Source: Archegozetes longisetosus (Eukaryota; Arthropoda; Arachnida; Sarcoptiformes; Trhypochthoniidae). From it: 64,000 nucleotides of DNA. Shown here piece after piece: positions 43,403-55,482 of the stretch. Position 1 is the stretch's first letter, and the number at the start of each line of letters is the position of its first letter. The stretch spans positions 9,622,001 through 9,686,000 of the forward strand of contig JAEMBT020000005.1 in assembly GCA_018873245.2 (NCBI GenBank). Reading direction: 5' to 3'. Under the pieces are notes generated by a model, which ran no database searches, was not told where the DNA came from, and saw only the letters and a list, made by a program, of their open reading frames with translations. A program made the position numbers and the translations under genes.

Positions 43403-46400
43403 ATGTTGACTTTCAAGGTTTTATTTTTTATGTTTTTTATAATCAATTATTTAAACCATATTAATGGAGCCAGGTATGTATGATTATATTTTTCTCCAAT
43501 TAAATAAGTTAAAAGACAAAACTAAAGACCACTTTTAATTTAAGATAAAATAGTATTCTCTATTGTACGATATGATTTTGCTATTACAAATTGAAATTAT
43601 AAAATTTCAAAATTTAATTTAATCTGATGACTCTTCAATTATAGGAATAAGGTATCAGTGTTTTGCTAGTTGCCAAATAAATGAATTAAAAATCAGATAT
43701 AGTATTTTAGTCATTGTTTAATTTTATTTCAAACTAAATATTTTTAAACCTGAATAATAATTTTTTCTTTGATTTGTAAAAGTTTTCAATTTACTATTCA
43801 CTAGCTTACTTTGAAAATATTTAACTAAGATCAATCAATCATTTGAGTTAAAACTCAAACGTATATCTTTAAAGCTGCTTTATAGTTTTGCCTCCAGCAA
43901 TTCTCTAACTCAAACTATTTGTTCCGGTATCTCATATCTTTTCAGCCCACCATCATTTGTGATCACTGCACCAAAAATAGTTAAAAGATGGGCTGACTAT
44001 AATGTAATGGTTTCTTTGTATGACGTACCCAAAGATACAAACATCACACTTACAATTGATGGAAACGGATTGAGTACATCGCAAACTCAATCGCTGAAAC
44101 CAGTTTCTGGAATAATCACACAATTATTTAAAATGGGATTCAATTCTAAATGGAAAAATGGTAATTACGATTTACATGCTGTCGGAACCGGTGGAATAGC
44201 TTTCACAAGCAACTTCAAAGTTAATTTTGTTGATAAACATTATGCTGTTTTAATACAATCTGATAGTCCTATCTACAGACCTGGAGATACAGTGATTTTT
44301 AGAGTTATAATTCTTGATGATCTTATGCGACCAGTCAGGAATAAATATATTGAAGATATGAAAATATATATAAAAGTGAGTTCTTAAAGATTTTATTCGA
44401 AAACCATTGCACTGACAAAAGTTTATAAATATAGGATCCAATGGGCAGAAAGATGTCACAATTTTTTCTGGTGAGTCTCTGTGTCTTATTAGAAATTGCG
44501 AGTAGAGTTCATATTTCAGAAAGAAACAGCTATGAAAATTTTATAGCAATACGTAAAGTTCAAACGAATTTGAACCATAGGTTTAGCATTCGGCTGAAAA
44601 CGATAAAGTAATTAGAAGAGAATAATCCTATCTGATTTTTTAAATATACTGTTATGCTGGAGATCCCTAGAATCAACTCTTTAGCTATTTACAACTTATA
44701 TATTTATTATTTTTATTTAATTGCTAAAGACACTATTTAAAGTCAAAATATAAAATTTTATTACTTAAGTTTTACAAAGAAAAATATTGATTAACATATG
44801 AAAAACAATTGAATATACCAGTAAATTTGTTGATAACGCAAAATTCAACTCGAATAGTCTTTATCGTAACTATTATACTCTAAACTTTTATTTTAAGTCA
44901 ATCAAAAAAATCGGTTCAATTCCTCAACAGATCTTTTCTCTTTCATCACTATATCTCCACTCCCCCACTTTCTCTCAAACGTTTGCTTATATCCTTTTCT
45001 TTTGCTCTCAATTTTCTCACATTCCTTTTTTAGAGAAATTGAATCCCGATTGAAATAACATATTATATATCATAAACATATTATATATCATAACCATATT
45101 TTATCTTGTAATAGGAAACTAAACTCGTATATAGATGTTTTACATAATATAATAATTATTATAAGAAGTTTCTATGACTTGTTTTAAACTAGAGTAATTA
45201 AAATAACTTCATTTTGCTGTTGTAAAGACTCAAATTTTGAGTCAGCTCATAACAATACTGTACTAAATTTAAGAATATGATTGAACATTTGCATTAATCA
45301 TCACTTTGGATTAACTTGAACTTATCTTTATAAAAGTTAATTTTTCAACTTATAAATAACTAGGGCTTCATAAAAAATTTATTTTAAAACTGGAGATAGC
45401 TTTAGGTTCATGTTTTTCAGATGTTATGACGATAAAATCGTTATAGCAATAAGAAACTTCAATCTCTCCGTGATCTGCAAAGATTTCAGGTAAATTTCGT
45501 TAGAGTTTGTATCTTTAGTCTACTACGAATAGAGAATTAGAAAGTTTTCATCTATTATATTACAGGAAATTATTGATCCTTTCGTAGTGCTGCTATCAGC
45601 ACTTTTGTTGTTATCATCTGTAAAAATCTAAATCACAGAAGAAGTTTGAAATAGAAGAGAGTTAATATAAACTAGTTTCATACGTTTTTCTTTCAAAATC
45701 ATTATTGTAATCAGGTAGGGGACTTATTCCTTCTGATCATTTTTAATTTATTCAGAAAGCAGGAGAAATAAGTTCAAGTGAAATATTTGGAACAAATTCT
45801 TTCAATATATCTAATGGAGTGACAAATGATATATCATTTTCTTTGAGTGATGACGAATCAATTGGAAGATGGGTTATTGAAGTGGAAATGAGTGGTCAAA
45901 AGTATAGCCAACCCATTTTTGTTCATAGATATCAAACACCATTCGCAACCGTAGATATAAAAGTGCCTGAATTCAAGACATATACTGAACCTTTTGTTTC
46001 AATTAAAATCAATTGCTTCTATACTTTTGGAAAACCAGTTATAGGTTTGGCAACTATTTTAATATCAAAATATTAATATAAAGAATGCGGTAATAAAGTA
46101 CAGAGCCTAACTTTATGGTCTGATAAATATAACATCCACGGGCAATTGGACGTAGAAATCGATTTCAGAGATACAAAATTACTGAATGGAAAATGTGAAT
46201 CAGTCTTAAACTTAACAGTCATAGTTTATGATAACATTACCAGGCAAGAATATGTTAACCACAAGATGATTGAATTCCATCAGCAAAGCATTGTTGCAAA
46301 AAATCTAAATCCTCTACAGAAAATAAAACCCGGACTTGATTCTAGAGTATTCATAGAGTTTTTGAATATTGAAGGAAATGAAGTAGATTTGAATAATTTG

Positions 46401-49400
46401 AATAAATTGCAATTTGAAGCACAAATACTGCTCAACAATAACGTTACCAAGAATGCTATACCGATGTCTATTGTAAAAAAGTATAATAAAATGGTTTTAG
46501 ACTTTCAAACCGATAGCTTAACTAAAAAATTGAATCTAAACTTGAAGCTTGACGATAAAGTTATAGCTAATTATAGTTATGATTCATATGTATCATGTCA
46601 GAAAACTCTTATACAGATAAAGCTACAAGAACCTTTGAGACGATTGATTGTTGACGACGTCATCAATTTGATAGTGACAGGCACTGAAGCTATCGATTAT
46701 CTGAGTTATTATTTCTTAGTTAAAGGAGATATAGTGAATGCAAGTTCAATCAGTTTTAGAACTCCTGACACTGCAGTTCTTGTTCCTCTTTTACTAAAGA
46801 AAGAAATGGCACCCGATATGACTGTTGTTGTCTATTATCATAGCAAAACATCTGGAATAATAGCTTTTGATTCATTGAATCTACAAATCGATGGTTTATT
46901 TCAAAATGGTGTTAAGGTTAAAGTAGAAAATTCTTCACTTGATGTGTCACAAAAAGCACGATTCAGTATTCAAACAGAACCTGATTCACAGCTGCTTCTT
47001 CTTGGTGTCGATAAAGCGGTTACGAGAGAAAATATTAACAGTTTCATTACAGAAAGTTATGTCCTCAATCAGTTACATAACGTTCAAGAAACTAAGATTA
47101 TTGCCGATGGAGACATCAAATCCAGTATAAACTTCGAATCTAACGCTAAGCCTCAATGTTCGACCTATTACGATGTCAATTTTGTAGAAACTGAAGTTAG
47201 TCCTATTGATTCTGAAGAAGTTGGGAAACTAAGAAAAGATTATAGAAAAACATGGATTTGGGATAGAATGTTTGTGTAAGAAATAGAATTTCTTGTCCTC
47301 AAATTCAAAACTAGATTAGACTTCACTGTTTTTTGTATTTTATTAGCAAGGAATGTGCGAGTTGTAGGGCTGGGAATGAAAAGATCACTCTATACTATTA
47401 AAAGTAATCTCGAGTTAAGTTTTATTTTTCAAAAATTAGCTGCTTATATTAAATCACGTCTCCAAAGCTGACTCAATATTATTGATTTCAAACTTTTAAT
47501 TTGAAAATAATTGTCAATTAAATCTTCAGTTTTACATACGATACGGCTTGTAGTAATGAAAATTGACAATTATTTTTAGATTAACAGTCCGAAATCAGCA
47601 ATATTTGAGTCTTAATTTTGGAGACAGCTTAATTTGAGCAGCTAATTTTTGGGAACTAAGCTGATCTTGAGTTGCCTTTAGACAATCATTCAATTTTTTC
47701 AATATTAATTTTTCACCTCGTACAGTTTCTGAATAAGAAGTGACCAAACTTATGTTAAATTAAATAAGTGTTAAATTTTAGTACAAGGGGTACTAGTTAA
47801 GTTTTGAGAATAAGCAATTTATTCAAGAGTTAAATACATTATACTAAGAATTTTTTTTCTAAGTGCTCTCCCTGGTTTTCTATACACTTTTTCATACGTT
47901 TGAACCAGCTCTCATAAGCCTTTTTATAAAAATGCAAAATTATAACACGAAATCACGCCTTGTTAGCTCAGCCATTATAATAGCAAAAGTGCAAAGTAAT
48001 TCTGTTTGAACTTTAAATATTTCCTAAATTTTCAAGGCTATATCAACAATACTTATTATGTAAGCCCATATTATGCTATATTTAATAATTATAAACTTGG
48101 AGTCCATTACAACTAATCTAGATATCAGATTCTCAAAACTTAACTAGTACCCCTTGTACAATACAGCTAAGCAGTGGAGTGCATATTTCAAGAGAAGGCA
48201 ATCAAAGTAAAGCAAGCCAAAATCACTATATTATTTCAAAGAATAGTTGAATATTCTTTCCTTAACTTCTATCGCTCTCATAACCAGTTCAGGTTATGCT
48301 TCACTTTATTGATGTATTGTACTAAGACAACCAAACTTAAGTCAGCTCAAGTAGGGATCAGGCTCTAGTGCAATACACAAATATAGTGAAGACATCTTAT
48401 GGACGATGGAATTTCTAGGAGAGACTGTTCAAATATTTTATTATCCATCTTGATTAAAATATATCATATACTTTTTCAGTTCTGGTAAAGGTGTTGCCAA
48501 TTTAAGCACAGTAATACCAGATTCAATCACTTCATGGCAATTAAGCGTCATATCGTTACACAATGTAAAGGGTTTAGGAATTGCTTCGGTTCCCATACAG
48601 GTATTTTATGATCTATTATCTGAAGAGTAATTTTGAGAAATAAGGGTTACCCCTCGCGTACTTCGTGTTCAGAATATATTATAATGTATAAAACATTAGT
48701 GTATATATTGTAAAATGACCTGTTTAAAGTGGGTCTCTATACATTAGCTCTATTAAGAAATTCAGGTTTCCTTTCCATTAACTATCATCACCCTAAAACT
48801 TGATTCACGCTAGGCTTCACTACACAGACATATTGCACTAAAACATAACTTGTATCAGGTTAAGTAAAGATTGAGTTTTAATGCAATACATCAATGAAGT
48901 GATACCTAACTTGTCGGTGATAAAAATAAAAGCAGAGAAAAATTGAAAATTGATATTCGCAAATAATAGGATTACCCTCCATATATTCATAAACAATTTA
49001 CAATAATAAACTTTTATTTTTTTCAATTTTATCCACTGATGGTAACAGATAACAGCTTTTCGACCATTTTTTATCGAACTTAAACTTCCATATTCTATAG
49101 TCAGATACGAAAAAACAGAAATTCAAGTAATGGTATTTAACTATCTAACCGAAACAGCACAAATCGAGATTAGAGTAGAACAGAATTTAAATGATAGCAT
49201 TTATTTAAGGTTAGAATCTTGCGAAAGAAATATCACAGCAGAATCCAATCAAATTCAAGTCTTCATGTGTTATGTAACAGCTCTAGAAGTAGGAACTACA
49301 GAATTAAAAGCTAGAGCAGAGGTTAGGAGTAAAGGCAATACCTTAGTGACTGACGGAGAAGTACAGACTTTGATTGTCAAATATGAAGGGGTTGTAATCA

Positions 49401-51967
49401 ATAAAGTTAGAGAAGTTTATTTAGATTTCGATAACGAAGAAATTAATAATAATACAATCAGAGAATTATTGAAAATTGAAATGCCATCTAATGTCATCGA
49501 TGGCTCACAAAAAATCTACGCAGTGGCAAAGTCAGAAAGAATTGATAGTAATTGGCATCAATCATTGGAACAGATATTAAATACTCCTATAAATTTTGTG
49601 TTTCCAGCGCTAACAACAAATTTTTATCAGAAAATGACTTCATTTATTCAGCAAATATATCAATTAAACTATTTAAAAATAGTTAATAAATCAAATAAGC
49701 CTGTAATTGATGGAATGATAAATGACTTAAAAACGAAGTTAGCAACGAAGTGTTCCCAATATCCTGACGACGGATCTATTGTCTCTCCATCATACACAGG
49801 AAACAATCCAACAGCTGCTAATCAAGCAAAGAGTTCCACTTGGATGACAGCTTTATATCTTAAATCATTGCAGAACTTGAGGAATCACGTCGATATAAAC
49901 AACAATCGTGTTTATAATACTATAGCATGGCTTGAGAGACAACAGATCTCTAATGGAGAATTCCTCGAGACTGATCCTAATTTTAATATCAGACCCAATG
50001 TCGGGCATTACGGATTATATTTGACATCATTTGTTTATATAGCTTTGGAATCAGACGTGAATTATTATGAGCCAAATTTAAAAGCGATTTCTTATATTTC
50101 GCAATTATATCAAACTCTTAATAACAATTATGATTTAGTTATAGCTTGTTATGTGTTTCACATATCCAAACATGAAAATCGTGATCAATGTTTCAGTGAT
50201 ATTATGAAAAGGTCTGTCTTTAAAAATGGTTTCAGATACTGGCTAGGAGTCGATGGTAAACCTGATATCGAGGCAACTTCTTATGGATTGTTAATTCTTG
50301 TTAAAAGGAAAGTATATTCAATTGCGTTCGATACTTTCAAATACTTGAAGTCAGTGCAGGCTGCGAATGGAATGACTGGAGATTCAATTCAAACTTCTAT
50401 AGCATTGGAATCTATGAGCGCACTCATTAAGATCCTTAACAATTATCATAACAAGATTAGAATAATTGATATTGATATCAATGATGGAGAGAATGAGCAC
50501 AGAATGGTATTAGAACCTGAGAATGAGATCACACAAATTCGCCAGTTATCTAGTCAAAGCAAACAAATAGACTTATCGGCCACTGGTTATGGAAGTGCTG
50601 TTATTGAAGTCATCTTCCAATATAATATTTTAGAACCTTTTGGTAATGCATTCAATACCACAATTACGAATACAAGTCCGAGTGACTCTTATGTCAATCT
50701 TACAGTTTGCACGAGGTTAGATATCTTACATTATTGCAGTCATTTCAATTATATTTCAGTCTTAGACATACCTCATGTTCGAAAAATATGATTTACAAAC
50801 ATATTCTATTCGAGAGATAGACTTCTGTGTAGCGCTAAAATGTAAAAACTTTGGCGTATGGCTCTTGATCTTCAATGAAGAATTTTCTTCCTAATTCTCA
50901 ATAAATTGCTATTTGGAATTGAAATGTAAATTTTATGTTGTTAAATCTTTCAAATTAAATTGTCTCAAGTTATGAAAAGATTTCCTAGTTTTGCGCTACG
51001 AAAAAGTCTATCTTTCGAATAAAATGCTTCCGAAAGGCTTACGTACCGGATAATGAAATAAAAGTCCTTATTAGTTTAAAGATTAAACAGTTTACGACTC
51101 ATGCTACCAATCAGTTTTCTGATTTCGTCATTAGTACATGTCTATTCATGTTCTGCTATTATGCATGAATTAGTTCAATTATTTTATTGAATTAATCAAG
51201 CTTACAATCATCTGAATTTCAAATTTAAACATCTATATTCGTGCAACTTCCATAAAATAAAATCTATAATCAGATTTGAATAGAAATTGGAAATAATTAA
51301 GAGTAGAATTTGAGTTTAGGAGTGGCTCTGATGGTAGTTAGGCCTCTGATTGAGATATGAGAAAAAATTAGTGTTTTTTGTTCAGTAATCACCTTTTTGT
51401 TTTATGTATTAGTTCTTAAATAGAATCATTTTTGAGTTGCAGGTACAATCTTCAAGGGAGTAGTAATAATGTGGTAATCGAAATAGATTTGCCAACTGGT
51501 TATAAGTATGATGCGAATGGTGTTTACAATAATATCGATTTATTGGATCACATCGAATCTATCAACGAAAGCACTCATATCAATATATTCCTGAAAAAGG
51601 TAACCTCTGAACATAGTTCTTCGGCTTTATGCAAATCAAACGTTCGGGTTACTTTCCTGTCAGATTTTCAAAAAGCTGAGCTAGTAACCAATACAATGAA
51701 AATAACTTATAAACTGTTGATATAACTGTCCTGTAATGATAGAAAAGGTGTTTCTAAAGTTTATCCGAGTTTCTCTTCGTGCTTTTTGTATTTTTTGTAA
51801 TAAATGATTAAATTTTATTCTCTATTCTCTAGGTAAATTCTGAAGATATATGCATTAATGTTCCGGCTATTCAGAGTTTCAAAACAATGAGCTCATTACC
51901 AGTGCCAATCAAAGTGTACCCTAAAAATGACTTGTCGAAATTGACTGTTCATGAATTGATCTTTTAA
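43403..51967 (+). CDS. Thioester-protein/alpha-2-macroglobulin family, thioester-less, one internal stop
   Basis: Eight exons: 43403-43473, 43946-44375, 44435-44470 (36 bp), 45756-47275, 48480-48600, 49049-50715, 51443-51599, 51833-51967; all have GT/AG borders and compatible phases, giving 1,379 codons. Exon 1 is a signal peptide (MLTFKVLFFMFF). Macroglobulin domains follow (SDSPIYRPGDTVIFRV; YTFGKPVIGLA), then KTWIWDRMFV/VSGKG, TVIPDSITSWQLS and FRPFFIELKLPYS leading into CUB/TED, and the receptor-binding domain (VVIEIDLPTGYKY, VNSEDICINVPA, PVPIKVY). Where TEPs have the GCGEQ thioester, about codon 904, the sequence reads NTPINFVFPAL, so no thioester can form. TAA at 46074-46076 (codon 286) interrupts an otherwise continuous frame between ILISKY and YKECGN. 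AATAAA follows the stop at 52005. It would be a secreted, complement-like or protease-binding protein; the stop suggests a recent null allele, pseudogene, or an assembly error. Confidence 0.8.
44471..45755 (+). other. TEP intron 3 (1,285 bp)
   Basis: No gene inside. It holds a three-copy CATATTATATATCATAA-type tandem repeat near 45060-45105 and a pyrimidine-rich patch near 44930-45025. Confidence 0.6.
47407..47676. mobile_element. Palindromic MITE in TEP intron 4
   Basis: Arms of about 110 bp (47407-47519 and 47561-47676) are inverted with respect to each other, sharing AAAAATTAGCTGCT, TGACAATTATTTT-type and CTCAATATT blocks. No coding content; class unknown. Confidence 0.65.
47784..48156 (-). 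mobile_element. Deleted mariner element in TEP intron 4, 373 bp
   Basis: The ends CAAGGGGTACTAGTTAAGTT are inverted and flanked by TA on both sides (47782-47783, 48157-48158). On the minus strand at about 47846-47922 the sequence encodes KAYESWFKRMKKCIENQGEH, the well-known C-terminal W..RM.KCI..QGE motif of mariner transposases. The rest of the transposase is deleted. Its strand is opposite to the TEP gene. Confidence 0.85.
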
Positions 51968-52257
51968 CTAAAGGATTAATTGACCTGTCCTCTTATAGCT
52001 TAAAAATAAAGTCGAATTTTAATGAAATAAATCTAAACTACTACTTTTTAAATATTAATTTGTATTTACAAATTAAAATTATTCATCAATACTCATATTT
52101 AATGATTTAACGACAGAATTCAAGCGTTGAAAGTCATACAGCACAATTTCATCCAGTTATAGACAACTCATTGGTACATCAATAACAAATTGTCTAAAGC
52201 CTAGTTAGCCTCTATGAGATTAGGGAAAATTTTTGTATAGTTGTTGACAAAACTGAA

Positions 52258-53066
52258 TGTGGAGGTTTTTGAGGATTCTCAAACCCTTAAAATCAATTAA
52301 TTAGAATGTAATTTCTCTGGGCAACTATGAGTTGCTAAAAACTTTTTCAAAGAGGTATGATCTGCCTCCTTCAAACCTTTTCATAGATAATGTTAATTCA
52401 CTAATACTCAAAAGTAACAAATGAATCTTTTTTATTCCTGTGACTGGTATCTAAACAACGAAAGTATTTTGTTTTGATCAAAAAATATCTCTACTTCAGA
52501 GTTATAGCCCATCAAACTTGAAAATCACTAATTTTCAGCCAAAATAACTTTTCGATTAAGAATTCAAATAACTTGATATAACTATCAAGGTAAGAGATCT
52601 TGACCAAAATCTTGCACAATATATTTGATGTTATCGAGATGGGTAAAGATATTTAGTTTAATACATTTTTCTCTGAAGTTAGAATTTCATTTAGATCTTT
52701 TAGATTTTTAATCAGGCACTTATAGTTTGACAGTTACATCAAGTTATTGGGTTCCTAATCGGAAAGCTATTCTCAACTGAGAATTCGTGATTTTCAAGTT
52801 TGATGAGCTATCTCTGATGTTGAAATATTTCTAGCTAACCAAAAATACACTTGTTAGGTCATATTTCGTTGTTTCGATACCAAGCATCAGGATTCAAAAT
52901 GAATCATTTATTACTTCCGAGTGAATTAACATTGTTCATGGATAGGCCTAAAGGAGGCGGATCATGCCTCTCTACGAAAGTTTTTAGCAACCCATAGTTT
53001 ATTTTTAAAAAAACCATTCGAATTCATTGATTTTCAAGGGTTTAGGGTCCTCAGAAATCTTTGCGC
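52258..53066. mobile_element. Large foldback element, ~335 bp arms
   Basis: The left arm (52258-52590) and right arm (52735-53066) are inverted copies, with shared blocks such as CATCAAACTTGAAAATCAC, AGGAGGC(A/G)GATCAT-type and GTTAATTCACT. The loop is about 145 bp. Divergence is around 20-25% by eye. No reading frame survives. It begins about 290 bp after the TEP stop codon. Confidence 0.75.
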
Positions 53067-53545
53067 TCACAAGTTAGTCAATCCATTATGGTTTTAAAAT
53101 TTTCTTCGATTGGTTCTTTAGATCTATTAAAAGACTGAAATTATTAACCAAATATTAGAACAAATGTGAAAATTTTAAGTTTAACTATTTACTAGTTTAA
53201 TTTAACGAACAAAGTTCTTCTTGGCAAATGATTACTGATAAAAGTGTTAATAAAAGGAAATCTATTCAAAGCTTTATCTCTTGTCATAGCAACTTGAATA
53301 TAATGTTCATAAAAAATTTGAGACAAAATTAAAATTATATTAGTGATAACCTGCGAAAAGCTTCAAAGGCAATCAGCGCAATAATATCGTGATATTAATT
53401 GCTTTTATAACAAGTTATTGATTAAACTATTTGCAAGAATGAAAATATTATTTTCGAGAATGTACTCGATCAAAGAATATTTATTTGGAACACATTCCAA
53501 AAGTTGATACAATAATATTTGAGATTATTGTCTGTATTAGAAATG
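53067..53545. other. Spacer, nothing recognised
   Basis: No gene or repeat supported. Confidence 0.45.
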
Positions 53546-53549
53546 AGAA

Positions 53550-53790
53550 CCTGAATCCCAATTCCATCTTTTGTGGGGATGGTAATGGGAATGGGATGCG
53601 AATGGAATAGATTTTTAATTAGATGGAAATAAAATGGGATTTCTAAAATTTTAAACATTCTTCATCCAAAAATAACAAATTTTATTTACAGGTATTTTCT
53701 TTCACTTGACTTCCGACAAATAATAATAGTATACAGATATAATGGTGGTGGAGATGGAAATGGGAATGGGATGGGAATGGAAGGGAAAAT
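53550..53790 (+). repeat. GGGAATGGGATG-type degenerate repeats
   Basis: Two G-rich clusters (53575-53615 and 53750-53785) consist of GGTAATGGGAATGGGATG-like words. They are strand-asymmetric and stand out from the AT-rich surroundings. Similar GGAATGGGAATG words occur in the MITE at 2.1 kb, so they may be fragments of a related element. Confidence 0.5.
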
Positions 53791-55482
53791 TTTGAGAATT
53801 CTCTAGTCTGTGTTGGAAGTAAAGTCTACGGGTTCGAGCACAAGTCCGATCACTCAATCCCTGATGGTCGTAAGATGGTCCTATTTAGACTCATTCCTTA
53901 TTTTAAATTTTTCTCAAAGATTTTATATCCTTTATTATTTATTCTTAAATTTATTGAATTACATAAGCTCTATTTTTACGTATAGAAGTTCTTAACTCTT
54001 GATGCCTTGAGCGCAAACATGGTCGCTCGTTAAAATTTCAAGGAGCGTTAGCCTGAGTCTTGGACGTAAGATTTCTTCGTGTGTGAGATCTGAGTGCATG
54101 TACAACTGCTGACTATGAATAACTTTAAATAATAATCAGCTCACAATTCTATTTAAAAGATTAAAGCATGCAATTAATCAAGAAAATAAAACATTTTTTT
54201 ACATTAGTTAAGCTAATATCAAGTGAAAAATAAGTTTTAATCATTACTTGTATTATTTGAATAGGAAACGTTCTAAACGCATCTGAGTTTGAGTCATGAT
54301 TCAAAAATTTTATGTGATTAATTTAAGGAAAGCACTCATAATCTAAAACTGATGATAGCTCTGAGCTTTGAACACATTTTAAGACAATAAGCTCCGACTT
54401 ATTAAAAAATAAAGTCACCAGTGCACTTCACTAATGAACCTAAATAACTGCACCGTGTTTCATCACAATCGGATATGAGCGGATTTCCAGTGGAAGTACG
54501 CACAAGCTCTTTACGTAAAGCTTTGTGTAATGCATTAAAGGTTATCATTGCTTCTATATATTTAATGCAGTTCATATTCCAAAAGAACTACAAATCAGAT
54601 CTATTTTTGTTATTATATGATATGCTGAGAGTTACGAAGAAAGCTAACCTTTGAGCAGATGTCTTGAAAAGAAGACCTCGTAAGTCGTTGTGTGTAAGTG
54701 AAAATCTTAAAATGTATTTCTAAATTTTATTCATTTTTATGTGTCAATTTTTTAAAGAGTGAAACTCGTAGAAAAGCTTATAATACTATAACTTATTAAA
54801 TATATGATGAAAACTAATTTTTGTCTTATACACTATGCGGAAATTCGATATTACTATAACTTTAAAAAATTCATTTTTCAAATTACAGTAATGAAATATT
54901 TCTATAATTTTGGGCTAAGGGGTACATATATTTTATACTTAATTATCATATAACCTCGAAATGGTTAAAAATTCATTTGTCGAGAATTCTTTCATGTCTA
55001 GATTGCTTAAGGCCCGGGGCACATACTGACTACTACTGTCTTATAACACATGTAAGTCATGAGACATCGATAAAAACAACTGCTAGATAGCTTGGCATCG
55101 GCTTCAATATAATTGCCAGAAAATGTGCAAAATCTCAACTTAAATTACTTGAGGCTACGCCATTGCATAACATTAAAATACATCTCACGATCATATGCAA
55201 AGATATCAAACATAAATTCACTTTTAACTTGAAAGCGTGTGTAAAGTTTGAGAATTCTGTAACTATTTTCACACATAAGAATTAGCAAGAAGAGTTTTAT
55301 ATTTGTTAATCATTTGACCCATTCTATGTGAGACTTTCCTCCAAAGTCATAATATTATAATTTGAACTCCACTAAAATCGTGTAAAAATAACTTTAATAA
55401 GATTATACTCTTTCTAGAGTTAGAAACAATCAGTTTTAAGGAAAATAAAAATCAACTTAAAATTCGGATAAAGTGAGTGAAA
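53791..55482. other. Intergenic region upstream of the clip protease
   Basis: About 1.7 kb in which I see no gene, RNA or clear repeat. It presumably contains the protease promoter. Confidence 0.45.

Noticed and set aside
46060-46100. A 38 bp micro-intron removing the TAA from the TEP gene
   Set aside because: It would delete the conserved segment after GKPVIG and lies at the lower limit of intron size here; a true stop or sequence error is simpler.
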